Shown in pieces: positions 36,257 through 44,961 of a DNA stretch of 64,000 nucleotides. How positions within the stretch are numbered: position 1 is the stretch's first letter; every line of letters starts with the position of its first letter. Position numbers and translations under genes: made by a program. This DNA is from Reichenbachiella versicolor (GTDB taxonomy: Bacteria > Bacteroidota > Bacteroidia > Cytophagales > Cyclobacteriaceae): assembly GCF_003171675.1 (NCBI RefSeq), contig NZ_QFZQ01000001.1, positions 186,001-250,000 of the forward strand. The letters run 5' to 3'. The notes below the pieces were generated by a model. It worked only from the letters and a program-made list of their open reading frames with translations, did not search any database and was not told the DNA's origin.

Positions 36257-36787
36257 ATGAAGGATCTAATGAGACAAAGAGTAGGGGTGCAAGAGAATAT
36301 TATGTCCCTTCTCAATAAGCAAATAAAAATGGAGGCACAGGCTTCTGCTACTTATTTAGCAATGGCAGCATGGTGCGAGCAGAATAGTTTTGATAATAGT
36401 GCGGCGTTTTTCTATGCACAGAGTAATGAAGAACGTGATCACATGCTTAAAATATTTCACTATGTAAGTGAAGTAGGAGGTGTTGCAGTATCTCCAGAAA
36501 TCTCAGCTCCAAAATCAGAATATGGATCTTTGAGAGAAGTATTCGAGACTACTCTGGAACATGAGATAGCTGTGACAGAATCTATTCATCAAATTGTAGG
36601 AGCTTGTCGTAAAGCGAATGATTATGCTGCGGAAAACTTTTTACAGTGGTTTGTCAAGGAACAAGTTGAAGAAGAATTAACCGTGAAAAGAATTTTAGAC
36701 TATTTCGAGATGTTGGGAGAAGAGCCAATGGCACTTCTTATGATTGACGAAAGAGTAGCTAAAGTATCGGCGAATGGCGCTTATTAA
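36257..36787 (+). CDS. ftnA: Ferritin (iron storage)
   Basis: 176 residues forming a four-helix bundle. Ferroxidase ligands appear at the expected places: MEAQASATYLAMAAW (Glu), SNEERDHMLKIFHYV (Glu, Glu, His), TLEHEIAVTESI (Glu) and FVKEQVEEE (Gln, Glu). FtnA-type, 24-mer iron storage. It has its own terminator at 36813. Confidence 0.92.
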   Translation: MKDLMRQRVGVQENIMSLLNKQIKMEAQASATYLAMAAWCEQNSFDNSAAFFYAQSNEERDHMLKIFHYVSEVGGVAVSPEISAPKSEYGSLREVFETTLEHEIAVTESIHQIVGACRKANDYAAENFLQWFVKEQVEEELTVKRILDYFEMLGEEPMALLMIDERVAKVSANGAY

Positions 36788-36812
36788 AATAATTGATTAA
36801 AATATTATAGTA

Positions 36813-36845
36813 ATTGCCCCTGATTTCTTTGATGTCAGGGGCAAT
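36813..36845 (+). terminator. Terminator of the ferritin gene
   Basis: Perfect 11-bp stem ATTGCCCCTGA / TCAGGGGCAAT with an 11-base loop, followed by a T-run. It also lies downstream of the convergent DUF255 gene. Confidence 0.9.
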
Positions 36846-36873
36846 TTTTTTATTTCTATTCAAATATTATTGA

Positions 36874-38967
36874 TCACTTTCTGATTTGTTTTAAAGCTAC
36901 CTCTACCTTTTCTGTTGGCATTTGACATGATTTGTTTTCACACACAAATATCATTGTTGTTTCCGCCAATAGTTTGCCTTTGAGTAGTTCTAGCGAGCTT
37001 TCTTTTTTTCCCCCCATCAATACTTTATTAGGAATAAATGGTTTAGAAAGTTCTTTCTTCTTTTCTTCAAAGGCTTTTCCCATAATAGCCACTTCAGCAA
37101 AAGGTTTTCCTATCAATAAATAGAGTCTTGCCCAATTACTATAATAGTTCGGATAGGCTCTAATATTTTGTAAAGAGTTGGCGACCATTTGTTTGGCTAT
37201 AACAACTTTAGGTTCATCATAAAAAATCGTACCGATCAGGAAATTTGCTTCAGCGATTGCTGAATTAGAAGCTGGTATGACATTGTCACTGAGCTCCATT
37301 TTACGACTAATTAATTTTTGATCAATGTCAGATGTGTAATGATACATAGATGATGCTTCGTCAAAAAAATGTTGATGAACGTAATCGAGCATTTTCTTAG
37401 CATTGAATAACCATTCTTCATCGAAGGTGATTTGATATAAACTGATAAAACCAAGAATAGTAAAAGCATAATCATCTAAGAAGGCATTAATGCTTGATTT
37501 ACCGTTTTTATAATTTCTCCAGAGTCGTCCATCTTTATTAAGTTGGTTCTTTCGGATAAAGTTACCCGTTTGAATGGCTTGTAATTTGTAGTTTTCGTCT
37601 AAAAAAGCTTCATAAGCATCAGTAAGCCCGATAAGCATTAGTCCATTCCAAGAGGTAAGTACTTTATCGTCTAGTCCAGGTCTGATTCTATTTGATCGGT
37701 GATCAATCAGTTTAGATTTAGCTGAAATAAGAATGCTAGATAATTGATCGGTTGACATTTTTTCACTCTTAGCTAATGTTTCTATATCAGTGGATCTGAC
37801 TAATATATTGTGACCTTCGAAATTTCCACTTTTAGTGATCCCGTAGTATTTCTTGATGACTAAAGCTTCTTCTTCAGACAGTAACTCATCTATCTCTTTT
37901 TTACTCCACACGTAGAATTTTCCTTCTTCTCCGTCGCTATCAGCATCTAATGAAGAGTAAAAACCTCCCGATTCATCCAACAACTCTCGTTGACAGAAAG
38001 AAATTGTTTCTCTGACAGTTTGTTCATATTTATAATCACCAAATGCTTGGAATGCATGGCTATATAGACTTATCAATTGCCCGTTGTCGTACAGCATTTT
38101 TTCAAAGTGCGGTACTATCCATTGATCATCAGTAGAGTATCTCGCAAAACCTCCACCAAGATGGTCATAGATGCCTCCGTCAGCCATGCGATCCAGGGTT
38201 GTTTTTAGAGCTTTTTGTGTTTTACTATCTTCATAAAAATAGTTACTGGTTAATAGAAGTTCTTGAACCGATGGCATTGGGAACTTAGGAGAACCTTTTC
38301 TACCACCATATTGAAGGTCGATAGATTCTATGGCAGTTTGAGCGATTACTTTTAGCTCTTTATCTGAAAACTCTAATGTTGAACTGCTTAGACTCGGTAC
38401 TTCCATTTGCTGTAAGCCTCTCATTATTCCTTCAGCTTGTTCTTCCACTTTCTGTGGGTCTTTTTCTCGAATGTCTGCAAAATAATCCAGTATTTTCTTC
38501 CAGTCTTCTTTTGGGAAATAGGTGCCTGCGAAGATTGGTCTCCCATCAGGCAGAGAGATTACATTTAGCGGCCAACCACCTCTGCCAGTCATAAGCTGTG
38601 CTGCGTCCATGTATATTTGATCGATGTCTGGTCGTTCTTCTCGATCAATTTTGATGGATACATAGCTATTATTCATTTTTTTGGCTACCAGTGTGTCTTC
38701 AAAGGACTCGTGTTCCATTACATGGCACCAGTGACAGGCTGCATAACCTATACTTATGATTATAAGCTTATCTTCTTTTTTAGCTTGTTTTAAAGCTTTG
38801 TCTCCCCAAGGTTTCCAGTCCACTGGATTATGAGCATGTTGAAGTAAATACGGACTAGATTCGTTGATTAGTGAATTTGTATATTGGTTTTTCTTATCCA
38901 TTTTTTGAGAGCAGGAGAAAAAGAAAATGTGTATTAATGCAATGCTTAACGAGATGGGTTTGAGCAT
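36874..38967 (-). CDS. Thioredoxin-domain protein of the DUF255 / YyaL (SPATA20-like) family
   Basis: Start at 38967 ([11 protein letters not shown]) gives a lipoprotein signal with lipobox FFSC; 697 residues. The thioredoxin-like domain at the N-terminus has [10 protein letters not shown] and [18 protein letters not shown], with a CHWC active-site-like motif. A long (alpha/alpha) barrel follows ([38 protein letters not shown]), resembling glycoside-processing toroids. The family's reaction is unknown. Lipidation suggests a periplasmic, membrane-anchored location, which is not the case for many homologues. Confidence 0.85.
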   Translation of the reverse strand: MLKPISLSIALIHIFFFSCSQKMDKKNQYTNSLINESSPYLLQHAHNPVDWKPWGDKALKQAKKEDKLIIISIGYAACHWCHVMEHESFEDTLVAKKMNNSYVSIKIDREERPDIDQIYMDAAQLMTGRGGWPLNVISLPDGRPIFAGTYFPKEDWKKILDYFADIREKDPQKVEEQAEGIMRGLQQMEVPSLSSSTLEFSDKELKVIAQTAIESIDLQYGGRKGSPKFPMPSVQELLLTSNYFYEDSKTQKALKTTLDRMADGGIYDHLGGGFARYSTDDQWIVPHFEKMLYDNGQLISLYSHAFQAFGDYKYEQTVRETISFCQRELLDESGGFYSSLDADSDGEEGKFYVWSKKEIDELLSEEEALVIKKYYGITKSGNFEGHNILVRSTDIETLAKSEKMSTDQLSSILISAKSKLIDHRSNRIRPGLDDKVLTSWNGLMLIGLTDAYEAFLDENYKLQAIQTGNFIRKNQLNKDGRLWRNYKNGKSSINAFLDDYAFTILGFISLYQITFDEEWLFNAKKMLDYVHQHFFDEASSMYHYTSDIDQKLISRKMELSDNVIPASNSAIAEANFLIGTIFYDEPKVVIAKQMVANSLQNIRAYPNYYSNWARLYLLIGKPFAEVAIMGKAFEEKKKELSKPFIPNKVLMGGKKESSLELLKGKLLAETTMIFVCENKSCQMPTEKVEVALKQIRK

Positions 38968-39032
38968 GTTTTTGAATTTAGAAATACCGTCTTTCAAATA
39001 GAGTTTTAGATAATCTAACAAGTATAAACAAA

Positions 39033-39067
39033 AACGTCCACGAGCTTAATACTTACTCGTGGACGTT
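39033..39067 (-). terminator. Terminator of tyrS
   Basis: Perfect 12-bp stem AACGTCCACGAG / CTCGTGGACGTT with an 11-base loop; on the minus strand it is followed by a T-rich stretch. Confidence 0.8.
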
Positions 39068-39107
39068 CATTTGAATATCTGTTATTGAAAGTCTATTTAA
39101 CCTTTGA

Positions 39108-40394
39108 TTATTCAACAGTGATTAAAAAGTAGTTTTTCTTTCCTTTCTGAGCTAGAATGAACTTGTTATTTAAAAGCTTTACGTTGACAGCATCTTCAGC
39201 AGAACCGACTTTAGCTTTGTTGATACTTACACCGCCACCTTTAATCATTCTTCTAGCTTCTCCTTTGGAAGGGAAAACTATACCGTTCGTTACTTCAGAA
39301 AGAAGATCAGTTACATTTCCAGCTGCTTCTAGTGCAGCTTTAGTAATTGTGGTTTGAGGAACTCCTTCAAATACAGATAATAAGGTAGCTTCATCGATTG
39401 ATTCTAAATCTTCAGCGGTCGATTTTCCAAATAGAATGTTAGAAGCTTTGACAGCCATATCATAATCTTCTTCAGAGTGAACTCTTACAGTAATATCTTT
39501 TGCTAGAGTTTGCTGAAGTTTTCTCAGATGAGGGGCTTCTTTGTGCTCCTTAATTATAGAGTCAATTTCTTCTTTAGCGAATAGTGTAAATATCTTTATA
39601 TAGTTCTCTGCGTCTTCATCAGAAGCATTTAACCAGTACTGGTAGAATTTATATGGAGAAGTTCTTTCTCTATCTAGCCACACATTTCCCCCTTCAGTCT
39701 TACCGAATTTGGTTCCATCTGCTTTTTTGATCAGTGGAGTAGTGATCGCCCAAGCTTCACCATCACCTTTTCTCCTGATTAATTCAGTACCAGTAACAAT
39801 GTTTCCCCATTGATCTGATCCGCCTAATTGGACTTTACAGTTTTTATTTTGGTTCAACCAGTAAAAGTCATAGCCTTGTACTAACTGATAACTAAATTCT
39901 GTAAAAGACATTCCTGTTTCTAGTCTTGTCTTAACAGAGTCTTTGGCCATCATATAATTAATAGAAATATGCTTACCGACATCTCTAATAAAATCTAGGA
40001 AATTAAAGTTTTTGAACCAGTCAAAATTATTAACTACTTCTGCCGAGTTTTCTCCACAGTCAAAGTCTAAGAATTGCTCTAATTGCTTTTTGACCCCAGC
40101 AAGATTCTTTTGAAGTATGTCCTCTGATAAAAGGTTCCTTTCTTGAGACTTTCCAGAAGGATCGCCCACCATACCCGTAGCTCCACCGACCAAAGCAACG
40201 GGCTTGTGTCCAGATCGTTGCAGATGTACTAAAGTCATGATTTGAACAAGGCTACCAATATGAAGCGAGTCGGCTGTAGGGTCAAAACCGATATAAGCTG
40301 CAGTCACTTCTTTGTTCATTTGCTCTTGCACACCTGGCATCATATCGTGGATCATGCCTCTCCATCTCAATTCCTCAACGAAGTCTTTTATCAT
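39108..40394 (-). CDS. tyrS: Tyrosyl-tRNA synthetase
   Basis: 428 residues, the bacterial TyrS length. Class I motifs: [17 protein letters not shown] (HIGH variant HIGS), [12 protein letters not shown], and [13 protein letters not shown] (KMSKS variant KFGKT). A C-terminal S4 RNA-binding domain follows (about 350-428: [19 protein letters not shown]). It charges tRNA-Tyr in the cytoplasm. Confidence 0.97.
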   Translation of the reverse strand: MIKDFVEELRWRGMIHDMMPGVQEQMNKEVTAAYIGFDPTADSLHIGSLVQIMTLVHLQRSGHKPVALVGGATGMVGDPSGKSQERNLLSEDILQKNLAGVKKQLEQFLDFDCGENSAEVVNNFDWFKNFNFLDFIRDVGKHISINYMMAKDSVKTRLETGMSFTEFSYQLVQGYDFYWLNQNKNCKVQLGGSDQWGNIVTGTELIRRKGDGEAWAITTPLIKKADGTKFGKTEGGNVWLDRERTSPYKFYQYWLNASDEDAENYIKIFTLFAKEEIDSIIKEHKEAPHLRKLQQTLAKDITVRVHSEEDYDMAVKASNILFGKSTAEDLESIDEATLLSVFEGVPQTTITKAALEAAGNVTDLLSEVTNGIVFPSKGEARRMIKGGGVSINKAKVGSAEDAVNVKLLNNKFILAQKGKKNYFLITVE

Positions 40395-40575
40395 TATTCC
40401 AATATCTTGTTTTACTATTAGAGGTGGATGAACCTCACCAAAATAAGACGCAAATATGTTTGATAGTCTTTATTTTATGGTCGTAAAAGTTATATTTTAT
40501 GTATCATTAAGTAACGTTTATTTTTGTCAAACGAAACTTTCACCAGCGAGTCAATTTATCTTGGAATCTGTACCA

Positions 40576-41769
40576 ATGCCTAAGTGTGCTCAAATATCGT
40601 TCTTGTTGTTTTTTTTAACTGCGAATATCGCATTATCGCAGCCAGCTGAAAAATTATATCAACAAGGAAATCAGGCTGTTTTATTGGGAGAATACTCTAA
40701 AGCATTGGCGTTTTATGCTAAAGCGAATGCGTTAGATGATACTAATTGTAGTTATCTATTCGGTATGGGGCAGACTAAAGAGTTTTTGAATGATGATCTT
40801 TTAGCTCTCGAAGATTACAATGCGGCTTTAAGGATCAATCCACATTATGTGATTGCTCAGTACAAAAGAGCCTTAATATATTTTCGTAGAGGTAACTATA
40901 AGCAATCAATAAATGATTTAACCTATTTGATTAATTCAACTAAGGTCTTCGAGTTTGAAGAATTGGTATTTAGAGGGATTCAATATAAAGGTTATGAAAT
41001 CGAGAATGCAAGAGTTATAAGTTTGAATGAGCTACTAGCTGATATGTACGATCATCGAGCTAAATGTTATAGTAAATTAGGGTTCAGAACGCCAGCTCTC
41101 CTTGACTATAATAAAGCCATAGAGTTTAATGACAACGATGCTAACTATTATGTGAATAGAGCCCAATTTGAACTTGACTCGGGGTTTGAAGCTTGGGCTG
41201 AGCTTGATTTAAGAAAAGCTATAGCTATTAATCCCTCTCATAAACCAGCATTAAAAAGCCTCAAGGTATTAGTTACTAAACAAGAGCGGACAGAAATAGA
41301 TTCACGCTTGTACGGAGAGGGAAATAATGCAACTGCATATTCAGAAAAGGCGAATGATTTTACACAGAAAGGAGAATTTCAAAGTGCATTATTTTATTTT
41401 GATTCCGCATTAAATATTAGACCTGATAACGCTAAGGATCTGATGAATCGTGGAGTAGTGAAGCTTAAGCTGGGAGAACCGATTGAAGCTATCAAAGACT
41501 TTAAGAAATCCGTATTTTATGATAACTCATTGACTAAAAATTTTATTCTAGCAGGGAATTCGTATCAATTTATTGGAAACTATCAGTATGCAATTGAGTT
41601 CTATAAAAAATATTTGGACAATGTAGGACCTGACGCAGGAGTATATTATAATCTTGGATTAGCTTACATGAAATTTCAAAACAACGATGAAGCATGCCAA
41701 ACATTCAAGAAGGCAATTAAGCTTGGAGATAAACGAGCCGAAAAGCCAATGAATGATGTGTGCTTTTAG
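40576..41769 (+). CDS. Secreted TPR-repeat protein
   Basis: Start at 40576 (MPKCAQISF) is preferred because a signal peptide follows at once (ending IALSQ); the upstream ATG at 40456 would add a 40-residue extension. 397 residues. About seven TPR repeats are seen (for example AEKLYQQGNQAVLLGEYSKALAFYAKA-type start, SCNYLFGMGQ-like, and ANDFTQKGEFQSALFYFDSAL). A protein-protein interaction scaffold in the periplasm or envelope; no partner is evident. Confidence 0.75.
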   Translation: MPKCAQISFLLFFLTANIALSQPAEKLYQQGNQAVLLGEYSKALAFYAKANALDDTNCSYLFGMGQTKEFLNDDLLALEDYNAALRINPHYVIAQYKRALIYFRRGNYKQSINDLTYLINSTKVFEFEELVFRGIQYKGYEIENARVISLNELLADMYDHRAKCYSKLGFRTPALLDYNKAIEFNDNDANYYVNRAQFELDSGFEAWAELDLRKAIAINPSHKPALKSLKVLVTKQERTEIDSRLYGEGNNATAYSEKANDFTQKGEFQSALFYFDSALNIRPDNAKDLMNRGVVKLKLGEPIEAIKDFKKSVFYDNSLTKNFILAGNSYQFIGNYQYAIEFYKKYLDNVGPDAGVYYNLGLAYMKFQNNDEACQTFKKAIKLGDKRAEKPMNDVCF

Positions 41770-41791
41770 TGTATAAGACTCACAATCCCAC

Positions 41792-42736
41792 ATGTTTAAA
41801 GTAGAAAAAGTAGCCTATGGTAGATTCAATGCACATAGGTTGGTAGACACGTCAAACGGGCGTTTTTTAGAAGTGCTTTCAGATTTCGGAGCCGGAATTA
41901 ATGATTTAGGAATCACCAATAGTGATGGTAATACTGTTTCTGTTTTATCTGGTTATAGATCAGAAGATGACATTCGATTATTACATCATACTAAGTTCGC
42001 AGGATCTAAGTTGTCGCCCATCCCAAATAGAACAGTAGATGGACAGTTTCAGTTTAATGGTCAGGATTATCAGTTTTCAGTTAATGAATTTGGAAATCGA
42101 AATCAATTACATGGCCTTTTACATAATGTCAAATTTGAGGAGCAGAAAGTAGTAGAAAGTGACGAAAAAGCATTGCTAGAGCTGAAACATGGGTATTTGG
42201 GAACTGCTCAAGGCTTTCCATTTTCTTATACCGTATCAATCATATATACTTTAAATGTATCAGGTGTTGAGATTAAAACTGTTATCGACAATACGGGGTC
42301 AATAGACATGCCAATAGGAGATGGTTGGCATCCATATTTTAAATTTGAAAACCTTAACGAAGTGGAATTGCACATGGGAGCTGCAGAACGTGTAAGTTCT
42401 TTGGTAAACAATCCTCTAAAGCCAGTTCACGGTTTTGAAAATGCTTCCTTAATTGGGGAGTTAGCACTTGATGATTGCTTTAAGGTGAGTGAATCAAATG
42501 ATAAATTCAATGTCCGATTGAAGGATGCTAGAAGAGGATTGGAATTTAGTCTTTGGCAGACCATCGGTGAAGGACAATACAAATACTGTCAGATCTATAC
42601 TCCTCCATCTAGAAAAGAGATAGCAATAGAACCGGTTTCATGTCCCCCAAACGCACTGAATACGAAAGACAGTATAGTGGTACTGTCAGTTGGTCAATCC
42701 AATGAGTTGTCAATAGGGATAAATTTCAATAGCTAG
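41792..42736 (+). CDS. Aldose 1-epimerase (mutarotase-family)
   Basis: 314 residues. Family marks: SGYRSEDDIRLLHH then GSKLSPIPNRTVDGQF (GxxLxPxxNR), NQLHGLLHN (first His), GDGWHPYFKF (second catalytic His) and IAIEPVSCPPNALN (general-base Glu). It interconverts alpha- and beta-aldoses; in this family the exact sugar varies. It follows the TPR gene by 22 bp and overlaps the convergent downstream gene at its 3' end. Confidence 0.85.
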   Translation: MFKVEKVAYGRFNAHRLVDTSNGRFLEVLSDFGAGINDLGITNSDGNTVSVLSGYRSEDDIRLLHHTKFAGSKLSPIPNRTVDGQFQFNGQDYQFSVNEFGNRNQLHGLLHNVKFEEQKVVESDEKALLELKHGYLGTAQGFPFSYTVSIIYTLNVSGVEIKTVIDNTGSIDMPIGDGWHPYFKFENLNEVELHMGAAERVSSLVNNPLKPVHGFENASLIGELALDDCFKVSESNDKFNVRLKDARRGLEFSLWQTIGEGQYKYCQIYTPPSRKEIAIEPVSCPPNALNTKDSIVVLSVGQSNELSIGINFNS

Positions 42737-43388
42737 CAAAAGCGTAAGAGATAATATTGGCTCCCATTTGTAGAGCTTTCAATCTGGTGCCCTCGGAATT
42801 GTCATGGATGATTTGATCCTCCCAACCATTGCCGAGGTCACTTTCATATGAGTAGAAACATACCAAACGTCCTTCGTATATCAATCCAAACCCTTGAGCA
42901 GGCTTTCCATCATGCTCATGAACCTTTGGAAGCCCTTTAGGAAATTTGAATTTGGCATGGTAGATATCATGATCAAAGGGTAACTCTATAAACTCTAATT
43001 CAGGGAAAACCTTTTTCATTTCTAGCCTTATGAAAGGATCCAAACCGTAGTTGTCATCGATATGTAGAAATCCACCACCAATTAAATAGTTTCTAAGGTT
43101 TTCTGCTTCGTCCATAGAAAAAACCACATTGCCATGTCCTGTTAAATAAACGTAAGGGTATAAGAATAAATCAGGAGCACCAATTTCTACTATTTCATCA
43201 TCTTCTGAGATTTGAGTTTTTAATTGCTGATTACAGAATTTTGCAAGGTTCGGAAGTGCTGTTTTATTAGCATACCAATCACCACCACCTTTATATTTAA
43301 CTTTTGCGATCTTGAGATAATGGGTCTGAGCATTTGACGCGCTGAAAGACAACCAAAAAACTATGCAAAGTATAAATCTGAGTGTCAT
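42726..43388 (-). CDS. DUF4159 secreted protein
   Basis: 220 residues. A signal peptide (about 1-20) precedes the DUF4159 core: KVKYKGGGDWYAN, PYVYLTGHGNVVFSMDEAENLRNYLIGGGFLHIDD, IYHAKFKFPKGLPKVHEHDG and FYSYESDLGNGWED. The fold is flavodoxin/GATase-like. It is translationally coupled (4-bp overlap) to the beta-barrel gene upstream; the pair recurs in Bacteroidota and probably works at the outer membrane. Confidence 0.85.
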   Translation of the reverse strand: MTLRFILCIVFWLSFSASNAQTHYLKIAKVKYKGGGDWYANKTALPNLAKFCNQQLKTQISEDDEIVEIGAPDLFLYPYVYLTGHGNVVFSMDEAENLRNYLIGGGFLHIDDNYGLDPFIRLEMKKVFPELEFIELPFDHDIYHAKFKFPKGLPKVHEHDGKPAQGFGLIYEGRLVCFYSYESDLGNGWEDQIIHDNSEGTRLKALQMGANIISYAFASY

Positions 43389-44245
43389 TTACCTATAATT
43401 TTTTCTTTACGACCTTTTTTACTCTGGAATAGGTCTCCAGGTAAGTAAATCTCAATATTGAAATTGACTAACAAGTACCCGTCTGTTTTACCATTTCCAC
43501 GAGAAGCTCCTGGAGACATTATACTTAATGCTTCTTGGTTGATGACAGGTATTTGATCAGATCGGTTTGATAAAAAGCCTTCAACAGTTCCTGTTTCATA
43601 ATTTGTAGAATAGTTGTCAGCTACATCGTCTAGATGCTTAGTAAAGGTAAATCGATAACCAAAATCTATTCCAAGATTCATGAATTCATTGAGCGTCATT
43701 TTTACTCCCAGACCAGTAGGGAGGACTATAGTTGATTTTCCATAGGTATTTCCTTCTGTTTCGATTTCGCGTAGATCATACCATGTACCATTGTATTTAG
43801 CTTTGGGGTTGTAAAACGTTTGACCTACTCCTAAATACACATAAGGTTCATATGTTTTTCGTTTATAATACTTTCCGCCGTATTTGAATAAGTAATAGAC
43901 CCCTTGGATAGACCATTCATGGTTTTTGGATTGGAAAGATAGATTTCGTTGTCTATTGTATGTAGAGTCTTTGGCATTGCTATCCGAACCTTCGATTCGG
44001 TAATAGGTGTATTGAACCCTTGCAGACAGGTGATAAAACAATCTGGCTTCTATACCAAAGTTGAAGTTAGACAAACCATTGCTCATAGGGTGATTATTGG
44101 TCAAGTCACCAAAGTAACCAGAGAACCCTGTTCCAGCATAGGTTGAAAAGTAGCGGTCACGTAGCTGCCAACCCATAAAACTTTGGGCGTGAGCTGTCCA
44201 CAACCCAAACACTAAAACAATTAAAAGAGTGATTTTTCTAATCAT
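43385..44245 (-). CDS. Outer-membrane beta-barrel protein (DUF6089-like)
   Basis: 286 residues. Signal peptide (about 1-20, ending AHAQ). Alternating amphipathic strands with aromatic girdles (RYFSTYAGTGFSGYFGDL, ARVQYTYYRIEG, SIQGVYYLFKY, NLGIDFGYRFTF, YLLVNFNIEIYL) mark a small outer-membrane barrel. First gene of the coupled pair with the DUF4159 gene. Confidence 0.75.
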   Translation of the reverse strand: MIRKITLLIVLVFGLWTAHAQSFMGWQLRDRYFSTYAGTGFSGYFGDLTNNHPMSNGLSNFNFGIEARLFYHLSARVQYTYYRIEGSDSNAKDSTYNRQRNLSFQSKNHEWSIQGVYYLFKYGGKYYKRKTYEPYVYLGVGQTFYNPKAKYNGTWYDLREIETEGNTYGKSTIVLPTGLGVKMTLNEFMNLGIDFGYRFTFTKHLDDVADNYSTNYETGTVEGFLSNRSDQIPVINQEALSIMSPGASRGNGKTDGYLLVNFNIEIYLPGDLFQSKKGRKEKIIGK

Positions 44246-44315
44246 AGGTAATTGTCGATTGGGTAAAATTAAGAGAATACTTCAAAAGCAGTCTCAATTC
44301 TGATAATCAATCTGA

Positions 44316-44924
44316 TCAGCTTTTTTGAATAATAAGTGTAGTCATCGATCTCATTCCATCCACCCATACACTTTTTAAAGGCTCAACAAGCTGAAAATTA
44401 TAGTCCATAAGAATTTTATCTACGATTCGTTGAGTCAGTAGAAATCGAATACTTCCATCTTCCAAGTTCGCAATTCCATTGTCTCCCCAGTTTATATCTG
44501 ATAACCCAAAAACTCCAGTCATTCTAATAAATAGCTGTCCATTGTCAGAAATAGCCTTGTTAAGTTGGTTGAACATGTCCCAAAAGTGCTTTTCAGATTC
44601 AGCAAAATGAAGAACAGCATTGCAAATGATGTAGTCGAATTTTATGTCAACTTGGAGATTAGTTAGGTCTCCCAATGTGAAGTTTGATTTCGGAATAGAG
44701 GGGAATTTTGTCCCAAGAATAAAATGTAACATTCGAATAGCATCCTCATTGATATCGACTCCGTGTATATCGTATCCGTTGTTGAGGAAATAAAAAATAT
44801 TTCTGCCTTCACCACATCCAGCATCTAAGATTTTAGCGTCAGTTGGTATTTTAGCCTTTAAAATTTGATCTAAAAGATATAAGTCAATATTGCCTAGTTC
44901 GTTATTTAGTTGCTGTACGTTCAT
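44316..44924 (-). CDS. Class I SAM-dependent methyltransferase
   Basis: 202 residues. Motif I AKILDAGCGEGRNIFYF, acidic motif II DIHGVDIN and motif IV FDYIICNAVLHFAES are clear for a Rossmann-fold methyltransferase. The substrate is unknown. It is divergent from the WG-repeat gene with a 37-bp gap. Confidence 0.85.
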   Translation of the reverse strand: MNVQQLNNELGNIDLYLLDQILKAKIPTDAKILDAGCGEGRNIFYFLNNGYDIHGVDINEDAIRMLHFILGTKFPSIPKSNFTLGDLTNLQVDIKFDYIICNAVLHFAESEKHFWDMFNQLNKAISDNGQLFIRMTGVFGLSDINWGDNGIANLEDGSIRFLLTQRIVDKILMDYNFQLVEPLKSVWVDGMRSMTTLIIQKS

Positions 44925-44961
44925 TTTGCTAAATTAGCCGCCTTTGAATTAGACCAAAAAA